Made by a program: the position numbers and the translations under genes. Of a stretch of 35,590 nucleotides of DNA, positions 16,768 through 25,497 are shown one piece after another. Below the pieces are notes generated by a model. That model was not told the origin of the DNA. It was given only the letters and a program-made list of their open reading frames with translations, and did not search any database. Within the stretch, counting starts at the first letter, position 1. Every line of letters starts with the position of its first letter. The stretch is from Planctomycetota bacterium. Lineage in GTDB: Bacteria; Planctomycetota; SZUA-567; H5-PLA8. The stretch lies in NCBI GenBank assembly GCA_023150555.1, contig JAKLKQ010000066.1, positions 1-35,590 on the forward strand, read 5' to 3'.

Positions 16768-18329
16768 ACAAAGACCTGCTGCCCGGCGCGCCGCGCGCCA
16801 ACCGCCAGAGCTCGCGCAGGCTGATCCCCATCTCGGATACCGCCGCCGCGGATGAGTTGGCGCGCGCCAACGAGCAGGAGATCGAGAAGCTGCACCTGCT
16901 GCTGGAGACGGCGCAGTTCCTGGGCACGGAGCAGCGCCTGGAACGACTGATGCCGAAGATCGTCGAACGCACCAGCCAGATCATGCGCTGCGAACGCTCC
17001 AGCGTCTTTCTGCTCGACCGCGAAAAGAACGAGCTCTACTCCATCGTCGCGCAGGGCCTGGAGGCCAAGGAGATCCGCTTCCCCGCCGACAAAGGCCTGG
17101 CGGGCGCCTCCGCCACCGCAGGGCGCACCCTGAACGTGCCCGACGCCTACGCGGACCCGCGCTTCAACCCCGAAGTCGACAAACGCACCGGGTTCAAAAC
17201 GACCTCGGTGCTGGCCATCCCGCTGCGCGACCGCAGCGGCGGGGTCCTGGGCGTTCTGCAGTGCCTGAACAAGAAGGCCGAAGGCGGCCGCCCCACTCCG
17301 TTCAACGCGGTGGACGAGAGCTTCCTTGCGGCGATCGCCGGACTTGCCGCGGTCTTTCTCGAGAACGCCAAGCTCTACGGCGAACTCGACCACCTGCTGG
17401 AATCCGTCGTAGAAGCCGTCAGCCAGGCCATCGACGACCGCGACCCCTGCACCAGCGGCCACAGCCGCCGCGTGACGCTGTACAGCCTCAACCTCGCCCG
17501 CGCCGTCCACGAATGCCAGACGCCGCCGTTCGATACGGTCCGCTACACGCCCGAACGCCTGCGGCAATTGCGCTACGCCGGGCTGTTGCACGACGTCGGC
17601 AAGATCGGCGTGCGCGAGTACATCCTCTGCAAGGCCGACAAGCTCCCCGAAGGCGGCGTGGACCTGATCCGCGCGCGGCTGGAACTGCTCGCCGCACGCA
17701 CCCTCGGCGAAACCCTGGAGCAGGCGATCCAGGAACGAGCCGAGCCGGGGCCGCTGCTGGCCGAACGCTACGCGCCGCTGAAGCTCCAGATCGACCAGGC
17801 CCTGGCGCTGATCGAATCCAAGAACAAGCCCGCCTTCGTGAAGGACGAGGAATTGGCCGCGCTGGCCGCCCTTAAGGAGAAGGGCTGGCTGACGGTGAAG
17901 GAGCACGAGCTCCTCTCGGTGCGCAAGGGCAACCTCACCGCGGCCGAGTGGGACGACATGCGCAGCCACGTGACCAAGAGCTACCAGATCCTGCTGCGCA
18001 TCCCGTGGCCCGCCGCGCTGGGCGAGACCCCCGAGGTCGCCTATACGCACCACGAGAAGCGCGACGGCAGCGGCTACCCGCGCAAGCTGCACGGCGACGA
18101 GATCCACTTCGACGGCCAGGTGATGTGCGTCGCCGACATCTACGACGCCCTGACCGCCACCGACCGCCCCTACAAGAAGGCCCTGCCCCACGAGGTCGCG
18201 AAGAAGATCCTTATGGAGGAGGAAGCCGGCACGGAAAAGCTCCTCCCGGCGCTGGTGAAACTCTTCTTCGATGCCGAGTGCTACCTCTTGCCGGACGGCA
18301 CCCGCGCACTCCACAAGCCCAATCCATAG
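16764..18329 (+). CDS. GAF/HD-GYP cyclic-di-GMP phosphodiesterase
   Basis: 521-residue cytosolic signalling protein: N-terminal helix (about 30-50), GAF domain (about 50-205) and HD-GYP domain (about 210-500). The GAF domain ends with N169-K170...F180-x3-D184-E185, the NKFDE signature of cyclic-nucleotide-binding GAF domains, preceded by the typical DKRTGFKTTSVLAIPL segment. HD-GYP metal and substrate residues are present: H233, H276-D277 (HDVGKIG), H402, H429-H430, G-Y-P (437-439) and D458. A charged helical insert of about 90 residues (about 297-388) separates HDVGKIG from the EWDDMRSH helix, where family members have a short link. Expected activity is hydrolysis of c-di-GMP to pGpG/GMP, possibly gated by a nucleotide bound to GAF. 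Its start overlaps the YkgJ stop. Confidence 0.9.
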   Translation: MNKDLLPGAPRANRQSSRRLIPISDTAAADELARANEQEIEKLHLLLETAQFLGTEQRLERLMPKIVERTSQIMRCERSSVFLLDREKNELYSIVAQGLEAKEIRFPADKGLAGASATAGRTLNVPDAYADPRFNPEVDKRTGFKTTSVLAIPLRDRSGGVLGVLQCLNKKAEGGRPTPFNAVDESFLAAIAGLAAVFLENAKLYGELDHLLESVVEAVSQAIDDRDPCTSGHSRRVTLYSLNLARAVHECQTPPFDTVRYTPERLRQLRYAGLLHDVGKIGVREYILCKADKLPEGGVDLIRARLELLAARTLGETLEQAIQERAEPGPLLAERYAPLKLQIDQALALIESKNKPAFVKDEELAALAALKEKGWLTVKEHELLSVRKGNLTAAEWDDMRSHVTKSYQILLRIPWPAALGETPEVAYTHHEKRDGSGYPRKLHGDEIHFDGQVMCVADIYDALTATDRPYKKALPHEVAKKILMEEEAGTEKLLPALVKLFFDAECYLLPDGTRALHKPNP

Positions 18330-18430
18330 CACGGTTTACGGACAAAACAAAAGGCTTGCCGCCGACCCATTATCCCTTATGGTGTGAGCTTCACCGGAAG
18401 ATTGGCACCTAAAAAGGAGTCCCGCCGCGC

Positions 18431-19078
18431 ATGGGCGTTGCCGAACCGGTCCATTTTCTCCGCGAGACCTTTCAAAACTTCCGCACCACGGGCGCCGTGG
18501 CGCCCAGCAGCCGTTTCCTGGGCAGCGCGATGGTGCGGGCCTTTCCCAAGCGCGGCCAGGCCCCGGCGGACTTCCGCGTGCTGGAAGTCGGACCGGGCAC
18601 GGGCCCCTTCACCAAGCAGATCGTGAAGCGCCTGGGCGGGCGCGGGCGCCTGGACCTGTGGGAGATCAGCCCGCTCTTCGTCGAGTGCCTGCAGAAGCGC
18701 TTCAAGAAGGAGAAGGTCTTCCGGGAGACGACGACCAAGCTGCATTTGAACCTCGGCGACATCATGCAGCTTCCGGCCAAACCCACCTACGACTTCATCG
18801 TCAGCGGCCTGCCCTTCAACAACTTCACGCCGCACGAGGTGGAAGGCTTCCTGGAGCACTTCCGCAAGCTCATGAAGCCCGGCGGGCACCTGACCTACTT
18901 CGAATACGTCGCCGTGCGGAAGATCCAGAAGCCCTTCGTGGGCAAGGCGCGCCGGGACCGCATCGCCGGCATCGAGAAGGTCGTGGACCGCTTCGCCAAG
19001 GCCTACCAGGTCCGCAGCGAACTGGTGCCGATCAACATTCCGCCGGCCCGTGTCCGCCACCTCTGCTTCCAGCCCTGA
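18431..19078 (+). CDS. SAM-dependent methyltransferase, PmtA-like
   Basis: 215-residue class I methyltransferase. Motif I VLEVGPGTGPFT lies at about 49-60, an acidic motif II in LDLWEISPLFVECL, motif IV in YDFIVSGLPFNNF (about 120-132), then MKPGGHLTYFEYV. The N-terminal FRTTGAVAPSSRFLGSAMV and the SGLPFNNF motif are typical of PmtA-type phospholipid N-methyltransferases and their rRNA-dimethylase-like relatives. Methylation of phosphatidylethanolamine is therefore the best guess, with other substrates possible. An AAGGAG is about 12 nt before ATG 18431. It stands alone: 101 bp after the HD-GYP gene and followed by about 500 bp of non-coding DNA. Confidence 0.8.
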   Translation: MGVAEPVHFLRETFQNFRTTGAVAPSSRFLGSAMVRAFPKRGQAPADFRVLEVGPGTGPFTKQIVKRLGGRGRLDLWEISPLFVECLQKRFKKEKVFRETTTKLHLNLGDIMQLPAKPTYDFIVSGLPFNNFTPHEVEGFLEHFRKLMKPGGHLTYFEYVAVRKIQKPFVGKARRDRIAGIEKVVDRFAKAYQVRSELVPINIPPARVRHLCFQP

Positions 19079-19483
19079 CCCGTTTCGAGCAGGTTCGGCG
19101 GCACCTGTCGCTATATGCCCCACCGTTCGGATTAATTGACAAGGTACGTCAGTCTGCACACGTCCATTGACTGGCAATGCGCGCACGCAAAGCACTAGTG
19201 CAATGCGAACGCCTTGGCGGGCACCTTGCAAGAAACGGAATGCCTTGAAGTTACGAGAATCGCGAGGTGCGACTAAAAATCTTTCCGGAGTGGCAATGGG
19301 ATTGCCATAGTAGAAATCGTTGGAAAGGAAACCGGACGGAGGTCGCAAGAGCAGGTAGAGGAAGGCGGAAAAGATAAGCCCTCCTCGGCAGTACAACCCA
19401 GCGCCCTAGGGGTACGTCCTACCCACGTACCCCGTTTCTCCCGCAGGGGCCCCTCTCCCCAAGGGGCCCCTCATAAAAGCACC
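19079..19483 (+). other. Non-coding stretch with palindromes, possible structured RNA
   Basis: About 400 bp without a convincing gene. It is rich in self-complementary pieces: GCACTAGTGC (19192-19201), a 7-bp stem with GGG loop (19289-19305), a 9-bp stem GGGGTACGT/ACGTACCCC with a 7-nt loop (19409-19433), and two copies of the 10-bp palindrome AGGGGCCCCT (19445-19454 and 19462-19471), which can pair with each other. It leads directly into a strong terminator. It could be a long 3' untranslated region of the methyltransferase or an independent non-coding RNA. I could not match it to tmRNA, RNase P, SRP or 6S RNA. Confidence 0.4.
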
Positions 19484-19518
19484 CGGGGCGAGGCCCAAAA
19501 GCCTCGCCCCGTTTTTTT
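19484..19518 (+). terminator. Strong intrinsic terminator
   Basis: A perfect 11-bp GC-rich stem (19484-19494 with 19501-19511) closes a CCAAAA loop and is followed at once by seven T residues. It is oriented for plus-strand transcripts coming from the methyltransferase or from the non-coding region before it. The minus-strand side lacks a good T run, so it would terminate the sulfatase transcript poorly. Confidence 0.93.
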
Positions 19519-19585
19519 GTGCCCGCAAAACCGTTTGGTGACGCGAACCCGCGTAGAACTCGTAGCACATCGCGTTACGGAACGG

Positions 19586-20926
19586 TCACTCCGCGCCGCG
19601 GAACGCCGGCGCCGCCTCCCCCGCCGCGGCCATGCGCGCCTTCAGCCGCGCGCGTAGGGTCTCGAGGGTGGACCGGTGCGCCGGGTCTTTCACCAGGTTC
19701 TTGAGCTGATGCGGATCGGCCTCGTTGTCGTAGAGGTACTGGTCGACGTAGACCTTTGATCCGCCCGCGCCGTCCTGGAAGTCCGCGGGCGCATCGGCGC
19801 AGTAGGTCCAGCGCGGGGTGCGCACCGCGCGGGCGATCTGCGACTCGCTGATCTGCACGAAGGCCTCCTCGCGCCAGCCATGGGGCTTCTCGCCCTGCGC
19901 AAGCGGTTTGAGGCTGCGGCCCATCATGCGCTCGGGCACCGGCAGGCCGACGGCGTCCAGCAGCGTGGCGGGCCAGTCGACCAGCTCGACGAACTCGTTG
20001 ATCGTCCTGCCGCCGTCGAAGCCCGGGCCCTGCAGCACGGTCGGCACGCGAATCGACGACTCGTGGCAGCTGCGCTTGTACTCGCCGTTGCGCGTGCGGA
20101 AGTGGCTCCCGTGGTCGCTGCAGAAGAGCAGGACGGTGTTCTTGTCGATGCCCAGCGCCTCGAGTTTCCCGCGCACGCGGCCGAGTCCCGCGTCGAGTGC
20201 CGCGCAGCACCCGTAGTAGTCCGCGATCTGTTCCTTCCAGTCGCCGGCGTCCAGCGCACGCAGGTCCTCGGGCACCCACGCGTCCTTGAAGCGCTCCCGG
20301 CTGCCCTCCGGTCCCACGTAGCGCTTCATCGCGTTCTGGTGGTGCGGCTCGATGTAGCTGACGAAAAGGAAAAACGGTTCCGGTGCTTTCGCGCGCTCGT
20401 CGATGTACTCCAGCACCAGGTCCGTCTGCCCGTCGACGCGGTAACCGGGGCGCTCGACGACTTTGCCGTCGTTGTCCTGCACGCGAAAGGCGAAGGGCTC
20501 GCTGAAGAATTCCAGCACGTTTGCGCCGTACCAGTCTTGGTAGCCGCCGCGCGCTTCGGGCGGCACCGGCGCCAGATAGTTCTTCTTCCCATCCGCTCCC
20601 ACCGGTTCCGTGGCCAAGTGCCATTTGCCAATGTAACCCGTGCGGTAGCCGGCGTCATTGAATTCGTGCGCGAGCGTGCGCTCGTCCGGCTTCAGCGGGA
20701 TCGCGTTCTTCCAGCAGCCGGTCTGCGTCGCGTAGAGGCCCGTCTGGAAACAACTGCGCGCCGGGCCACAGACGGGCTGCACCGTGAAACTGTGCTCGAC
20801 CTTCGTCCCGCGCTTCGCCATCGCGTCCAGGTTCGGCGTAATGCCCAGCGGACTGCCGTAGCAGCCGCAGGTGTCCCAGCGCTGCTGGTCGGTAAAAAAG
20901 ACGACCACGTTCGGGCGGGCGGGCAT
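19586..20926 (-). CDS. Formylglycine-dependent sulfatase
   Basis: 446-residue arylsulfatase-family hydrolase that cleaves sulfate esters. The activation motif C53-G-P-A-R57 (C-x-P-x-R type) lies in VQPVCGPARSCF and needs conversion of Cys53 to formylglycine. Metal-site pieces are TDQQRWD near the N-terminus (D13) and CSDHGSHF mid-protein. GYIGKWHL, FFLFVSYIEPHHQ and the C-terminal YLYDNEADPHQLKNL are family hallmarks. No signal peptide is visible, although most relatives are exported, so either it is cytosolic or the true start is missed; AAGGAG sits 8 nt before ATG 20926, which supports the start. Its substrate is unknown, often a sulfated glycan in such bacteria. It diverges from trpB. Confidence 0.92.
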   Translation of the reverse strand: MPARPNVVVFFTDQQRWDTCGCYGSPLGITPNLDAMAKRGTKVEHSFTVQPVCGPARSCFQTGLYATQTGCWKNAIPLKPDERTLAHEFNDAGYRTGYIGKWHLATEPVGADGKKNYLAPVPPEARGGYQDWYGANVLEFFSEPFAFRVQDNDGKVVERPGYRVDGQTDLVLEYIDERAKAPEPFFLFVSYIEPHHQNAMKRYVGPEGSRERFKDAWVPEDLRALDAGDWKEQIADYYGCCAALDAGLGRVRGKLEALGIDKNTVLLFCSDHGSHFRTRNGEYKRSCHESSIRVPTVLQGPGFDGGRTINEFVELVDWPATLLDAVGLPVPERMMGRSLKPLAQGEKPHGWREEAFVQISESQIARAVRTPRWTYCADAPADFQDGAGGSKVYVDQYLYDNEADPHQLKNLVKDPAHRSTLETLRARLKARMAAAGEAAPAFRGAE

Positions 20927-20978
20927 CGGCGGGCTCCTTGTTTATCTCCGGCAGGGATATTCTAGCCCAAGCCTTTGC

Positions 20979-21007
20979 GCGGCGCTCGGCTTGTCGGAAA
21001 GCGCCGC
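20979..21007 (+). promoter_or_regulatory. Stem-loop in the trpB leader
   Basis: GCGGCGCT (20979-20986) pairs perfectly with AGCGCCGC (21000-21007) around a 13-nt loop, in the 120-bp gap shared by the sulfatase and trpB. A pyrimidine-rich CTCTCTCC downstream could pair with the GGAGG ribosome binding site of trpB. I see no Trp-codon leader peptide, so classical attenuation is not supported. Confidence 0.3.
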
Positions 21008-21048
21008 CTGGCGTAACCTCTCTCCTTCGGCTTTGGAGGCATCACGAT

Positions 21049-22281
<1,233 letters not shown>

Positions 22282-22295
22282 CCCGGACGAGCCAA

Positions 22296-22982
22296 ATGCA
22301 AGCCGTCATCTTCGACCTCTTCGGCACCCTGGTGCCCAACCTCCCGCCGCAGCGCTGGCGGCGCCTCTACGAGGACCTCGCCGCTGTGCTGGAAGTCGAC
22401 ACCGACGCCTTCCAGGACCACTGGCACGCGGGCTTCGAAGGCCGCATGCGCGGCACGCCGCGGGAAGTTCACGAACAAATCGTCGCCGTGCTCAAGCTGT
22501 TGGGCGCCGAAGCCCACCCCGAGCGCCTTACGCGCGCAAGCGAGATCAAGCTCTCCTTTTTGCGCGACGAAGCCCTGCAGCCGAAGCCGGACGCCGTCGA
22601 AACGCTCGCTGCGCTGCAAGCCCGTGGCGTGAAACTGGCACTCTGCACGGATTGTTCGTGGGAGACGCCGGACCTGTTGCGCGCCGGGCCGCTGCACGCC
22701 TTCTTTCCCGTCGTCGCCTCGTCGGCGCATCTGGGCGTGCGCAAGCCCGACCCGAGCATGTACCGCCACGCGCTCTGCGGCCTGGGCGTGCCGCCCGACC
22801 GCTGCCTCTACGTCGGAGACGGCAACAGCCACGAACTTCACGGCGCGAAAGAACAAGGCCTGACCACCGTCTGGGTCGACAACGGCGACGCGCAGCACGT
22901 CCGCATCCAGTGGTCCCCCGGCGGCGACCACACGGTGCGGGAGTTGCGGGAAATTCTGAACCTGCTGGAGTCCGCACGGTAG
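22296..22982 (+). CDS. HAD-family phosphatase between trpB and trpA
   Basis: 228-residue haloacid-dehalogenase-like hydrolase. Motif I is FDLFGT (D7 nucleophile, with Leu-Phe following as in many subfamily I members), motif II falls in LALCTDCS, and motifs III/IV in RKPDPSMYRHALCGLG and YVGDGNSHEL. A helical cap (about 15-85) lies between motifs I and II, the C1-cap layout. It should dephosphorylate a small organic phosphate; the substrate is not predictable. It lies 14 bp after trpB and 73 bp before trpA on the same strand, so it is probably co-transcribed with them. It may serve tryptophan metabolism or simply be a passenger. Confidence 0.85.
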   Translation: MQAVIFDLFGTLVPNLPPQRWRRLYEDLAAVLEVDTDAFQDHWHAGFEGRMRGTPREVHEQIVAVLKLLGAEAHPERLTRASEIKLSFLRDEALQPKPDAVETLAALQARGVKLALCTDCSWETPDLLRAGPLHAFFPVVASSAHLGVRKPDPSMYRHALCGLGVPPDRCLYVGDGNSHELHGAKEQGLTTVWVDNGDAQHVRIQWSPGGDHTVRELREILNLLESAR

Positions 22983-23055
22983 CAAATCGTTCCGGCAGCT
23001 TGCAGGCGCTGCGGCATCCTTTACGCTTTACCTTCCATTCCAGGAGAAGACGAGT

Positions 23056-23880
23056 TTGGCCACAACGTCCCGCATCGCCTCTGCCTTTGCCGCGCTCAAG
23101 GAGCAGAAGCACGCCGCCTTCATGCCCTTTTTCACGGTGGGCGATCCGGACCTGGCCGCCACCGAGGCGCTGGTCAAGGAAGCCGCCGCGCGCGGCGCGG
23201 ACCTGATTGAGCTGGGCGTGCCGTTCAGCGACCCGATCGCCGACGGCCCGACGATCCAGGCCAGCTACGACCGCGCGCTGCGCAAGGGCTTCAAGGTCGC
23301 GCAGGTCTTTGAACTCGCGAGGAAGCTGCGCGCCGGCGGATTGAAGATCCCGCTGCTGTGCATGGTCAGCGAGTCCCTGGTCTACAAGCGCGGGCTGGAC
23401 GCCTTCCTGAAGGCCGCGAAGGAGGCCGGTTACGACGGCCTGATCGTGCCCGACCTGCCGGCGGGCTACGAAGGCGACGCTTCCGCGCGCGCGGCCGCCG
23501 CCGGGCTGGACCTGGTCTTCCTCTGCGCGCCGACGACGACGCCCGAGCGCCGCGCCCTGATCGCCGAACGCAGCAGCGGCTTCGTCTACTACGTCAGCGT
23601 GGCCGGCATCACCGGCGTTCGAGACACTCTGCCCGAGGACATGGCGCAGAACGTAAAGGACCTGAAGGCCCGCGCGAAGACGCCCGTCTGCGTGGGCTTC
23701 GGGATCTCGCGCCCCGAACAGGCCGCGGCGGTGGCGAGGATCGCCGACGGCGCGATCGTAGGCAGCGCTCTGGTGAAGCTCGCCGCTGAACTGGCCGCGA
23801 AGGGCACCGCGAAGGAAGAATTGGTCAAGCAGGTGGGCGCGCAAATTGAAGCGCTGGCGAAAGCGACGCACGGCGCCTAG
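23056..23880 (+). CDS. trpA: Tryptophan synthase alpha chain
   Basis: 274-residue TIM-barrel subunit that splits indole-3-glycerol phosphate into indole and glyceraldehyde-3-phosphate and channels indole to TrpB. The family signature LIELGVPFSDPIADGPTIQ holds the catalytic Glu52 and Asp63. The phosphate-binding loops GFVYYVSVAGITGVR and CVGFGISRPEQ...GAIVGSALVK are intact. Length is normal. The TTG start at 23056 is supported by an AGGAG upstream and by family length. The stop codon shares the CTAG bases with the stop of the convergent membrane-protein gene. Confidence 0.97.
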   Translation: MATTSRIASAFAALKEQKHAAFMPFFTVGDPDLAATEALVKEAAARGADLIELGVPFSDPIADGPTIQASYDRALRKGFKVAQVFELARKLRAGGLKIPLLCMVSESLVYKRGLDAFLKAAKEAGYDGLIVPDLPAGYEGDASARAAAAGLDLVFLCAPTTTPERRALIAERSSGFVYYVSVAGITGVRDTLPEDMAQNVKDLKARAKTPVCVGFGISRPEQAAAVARIADGAIVGSALVKLAAELAAKGTAKEELVKQVGAQIEALAKATHGA

Positions 23881-24341
23881 CTGGCGCCGCTCCCCTCGAT
23901 CGGCTGAAACGGCCTGCCGATGAACGCGGCGATGCGCTTCGCATCGGCCTCGAAGGCCGTCTCGCCCGACTCTGCGATCTCGACGCTGCGCCCGTCCTTC
24001 AGGGCCAGGCGGCAGCCTCTCGCCGCGGCCCACTCCACGCGCTCGACCTGATCGAACGGGAAACTCTGCCGCACCGTCACCGCGCCGCGCTGAAAGACCA
24101 TCTTCACGCGGTTGTCGAAGATCATCTGCTCTTCGCAGAACATCACGTGCATGCCGACGGCGGAGAGCGCCAGGCCCGGCAGCACCCACAGCCAGCTCAG
24201 CACCTCGGCCTGCAGCAGCGCGTAAAGCGCATAGCCCATGCCCGCGCACCCGGCGGCCAGAAGAAAGAGTCCGACGCGTTCGCGCGTCTTGGGCGCGCCC
24301 AGGATCAGCAGGTGTCCGGCGTGTTCGTGCAGGGCCGTCAC
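23877..24341 (-). CDS. Small membrane protein with PH-like domain
   Basis: 154-residue hypothetical protein. Two hydrophobic helices (about 24-40 and 46-66, VGLFLLAAGCAGMGYAL and LSWLWVLPGLALSAVGM) are followed by a beta-rich soluble domain (about 70-150: MIFDNRVKMVFQRGAVTVRQSFPFDQVERVEW...GRSVEIAESG), the layout of bacterial PH-like membrane proteins. The role is unknown. GTG 24341 follows a GGGAG. It is the last gene of the minus-strand run, 13 bp after the alcohol dehydrogenase, and its end overlaps the end of trpA by four bases. Confidence 0.7.
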   Translation of the reverse strand: MTALHEHAGHLLILGAPKTRERVGLFLLAAGCAGMGYALYALLQAEVLSWLWVLPGLALSAVGMHVMFCEEQMIFDNRVKMVFQRGAVTVRQSFPFDQVERVEWAAARGCRLALKDGRSVEIAESGETAFEADAKRIAAFIGRPFQPIEGSGAS

Positions 24342-24354
24342 GGCATGCGCTCCC

Positions 24355-25497
24355 CTACCAGGCTTCTTCGTACAACCGCCGCGCGGCGGCCACGTCCAGC
24401 GTGCGCGGATTCGTCGGCGTGCAGTGGTCCTCGACGGCCAGCGGCGCGAGCGGTTCCAGATCCTCGCGCTCGACGCCCATCTCGCTCAGCCGCGCCGGCA
24501 GCTTCAGGTCCTCGTTGAGCTTCGCGAAGGCTTCGGGCAGCGCAGCGCCCGACGGCGCGCCGATGACCTTCGCCATCGCATCCATCTTCTCCGCACAGGC
24601 ATCGCGATTGAAGCGCAGGACCGGCGGCAGAAAGAGCGCGTTTAGCGTGCCGTGGTGCAGGCGGCGGCTTTTCAGCGCGCCCATTGGGTGGCTGAGGCTG
24701 TGGACGGCGCCCAGGCTCTTCTGGAAGGCCAGGCCGCCCATCAGCGAACAGAGCATCATCTCGCGGCGCGCCGGGCGGTCCTTGCCGTCCGCGAAGGCCT
24801 GGCGGATGTACTTCCAGCCGCGCCCCAGGCCGTCCAGCGCGATGGCGTCGGCGACGGGATTCACCTTCGTGCTGCAGAACGTCTCGACGCAGTGGCTGAC
24901 CGCGTCCATGCCGGTGCCGGCGGTCAGGCCCGGCGGCAGGTCCAGCGTCAACTCCGGATCGCAGACGGCGGCTTTCGGAAGCAGGTGCGCACTCAGGAAG
25001 CCGAGCTTGCGGCCCGAGTTCAGCGTCAACAGCGCGGCGCGCCCGACCTCGCTGCCGCTGCCGGCGGTCGTGGGCACGGCAACGATCGGCGGGACCTTGC
25101 TCGTGATCTTGGGAATCCCGCCGCGCACGATCGCGTACTGCTCGATGGGCTCCGGGTGCGTCGCCAGCACGCCCAGAAGCTTGGCCAAGTCCATCGGCGA
25201 GCCGCCGCCCAAGGCGACAATTCCGTCGCACTTCGACTTTTTGTACTGCGCCACGCCCTTCAGGAGGCTTGCTTCGGTGGGGTTGGTCTCGATTTCGTCG
25301 AAAACGGCGGGCTTACCAAGCTTTAGCTGCTTCACGTAGCCCAGCTTCACCAGCCCCGCGTCGGTGACGACCAGCGGGCGCTTGACGCCAAGGCGCTCGA
25401 GCAGTTCCGGGAGCACCGCGACGGCGCCGAAATCGAGGTAGATGTCGGTGAGGTAGGCGATGTCGGGCAGGCGCATGGTCGCAGTTTCCGTCAGCAC
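24355..25497 (-). CDS. Iron-containing alcohol dehydrogenase
   Basis: 380-residue group III NAD(P)-dependent dehydrogenase acting on an alcohol/aldehyde pair. The nucleotide-binding GGGSPMDLAK (97-106), the PTTAGSGSEV loop (142-151) and the metal ligands Asp198/His202 (GMDAVSH), His266 (in VHSLSHPMGA) and His282 (LHHGTLNA) are present. Substrate class cannot be assigned. The GTG at 25497 overlaps the upstream stop in GTGCTGA, indicating translational coupling with the FAD oxidoreductase. ATG 25476 is an alternative start just before the first conserved residues. Confidence 0.92.
   Translation of the reverse strand: MLTETATMRLPDIAYLTDIYLDFGAVAVLPELLERLGVKRPLVVTDAGLVKLGYVKQLKLGKPAVFDEIETNPTEASLLKGVAQYKKSKCDGIVALGGGSPMDLAKLLGVLATHPEPIEQYAIVRGGIPKITSKVPPIVAVPTTAGSGSEVGRAALLTLNSGRKLGFLSAHLLPKAAVCDPELTLDLPPGLTAGTGMDAVSHCVETFCSTKVNPVADAIALDGLGRGWKYIRQAFADGKDRPARREMMLCSLMGGLAFQKSLGAVHSLSHPMGALKSRRLHHGTLNALFLPPVLRFNRDACAEKMDAMAKVIGAPSGAALPEAFAKLNEDLKLPARLSEMGVEREDLEPLAPLAVEDHCTPTNPRTLDVAAARRLYEEAW

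Noticed and set aside
19136..19172. TTGACA and TTGACT as -35 boxes of a non-coding RNA promoter
   Set aside because: Neither is followed at 16-18 nt by a credible -10 box, so the start of any RNA here remains unknown.
18377..19396. 339-codon minus-strand frame over the methyltransferase and the gap after it
   Set aside because: Most of it is antisense to the methyltransferase, and the part over the non-coding region shows no family similarity or start signal.
23877..23880. Overlapping stops of trpA and the minus-strand membrane gene as a regulatory site
   Set aside because: Shared CTAG bases at convergent gene ends are common in compact genomes and need no special explanation.
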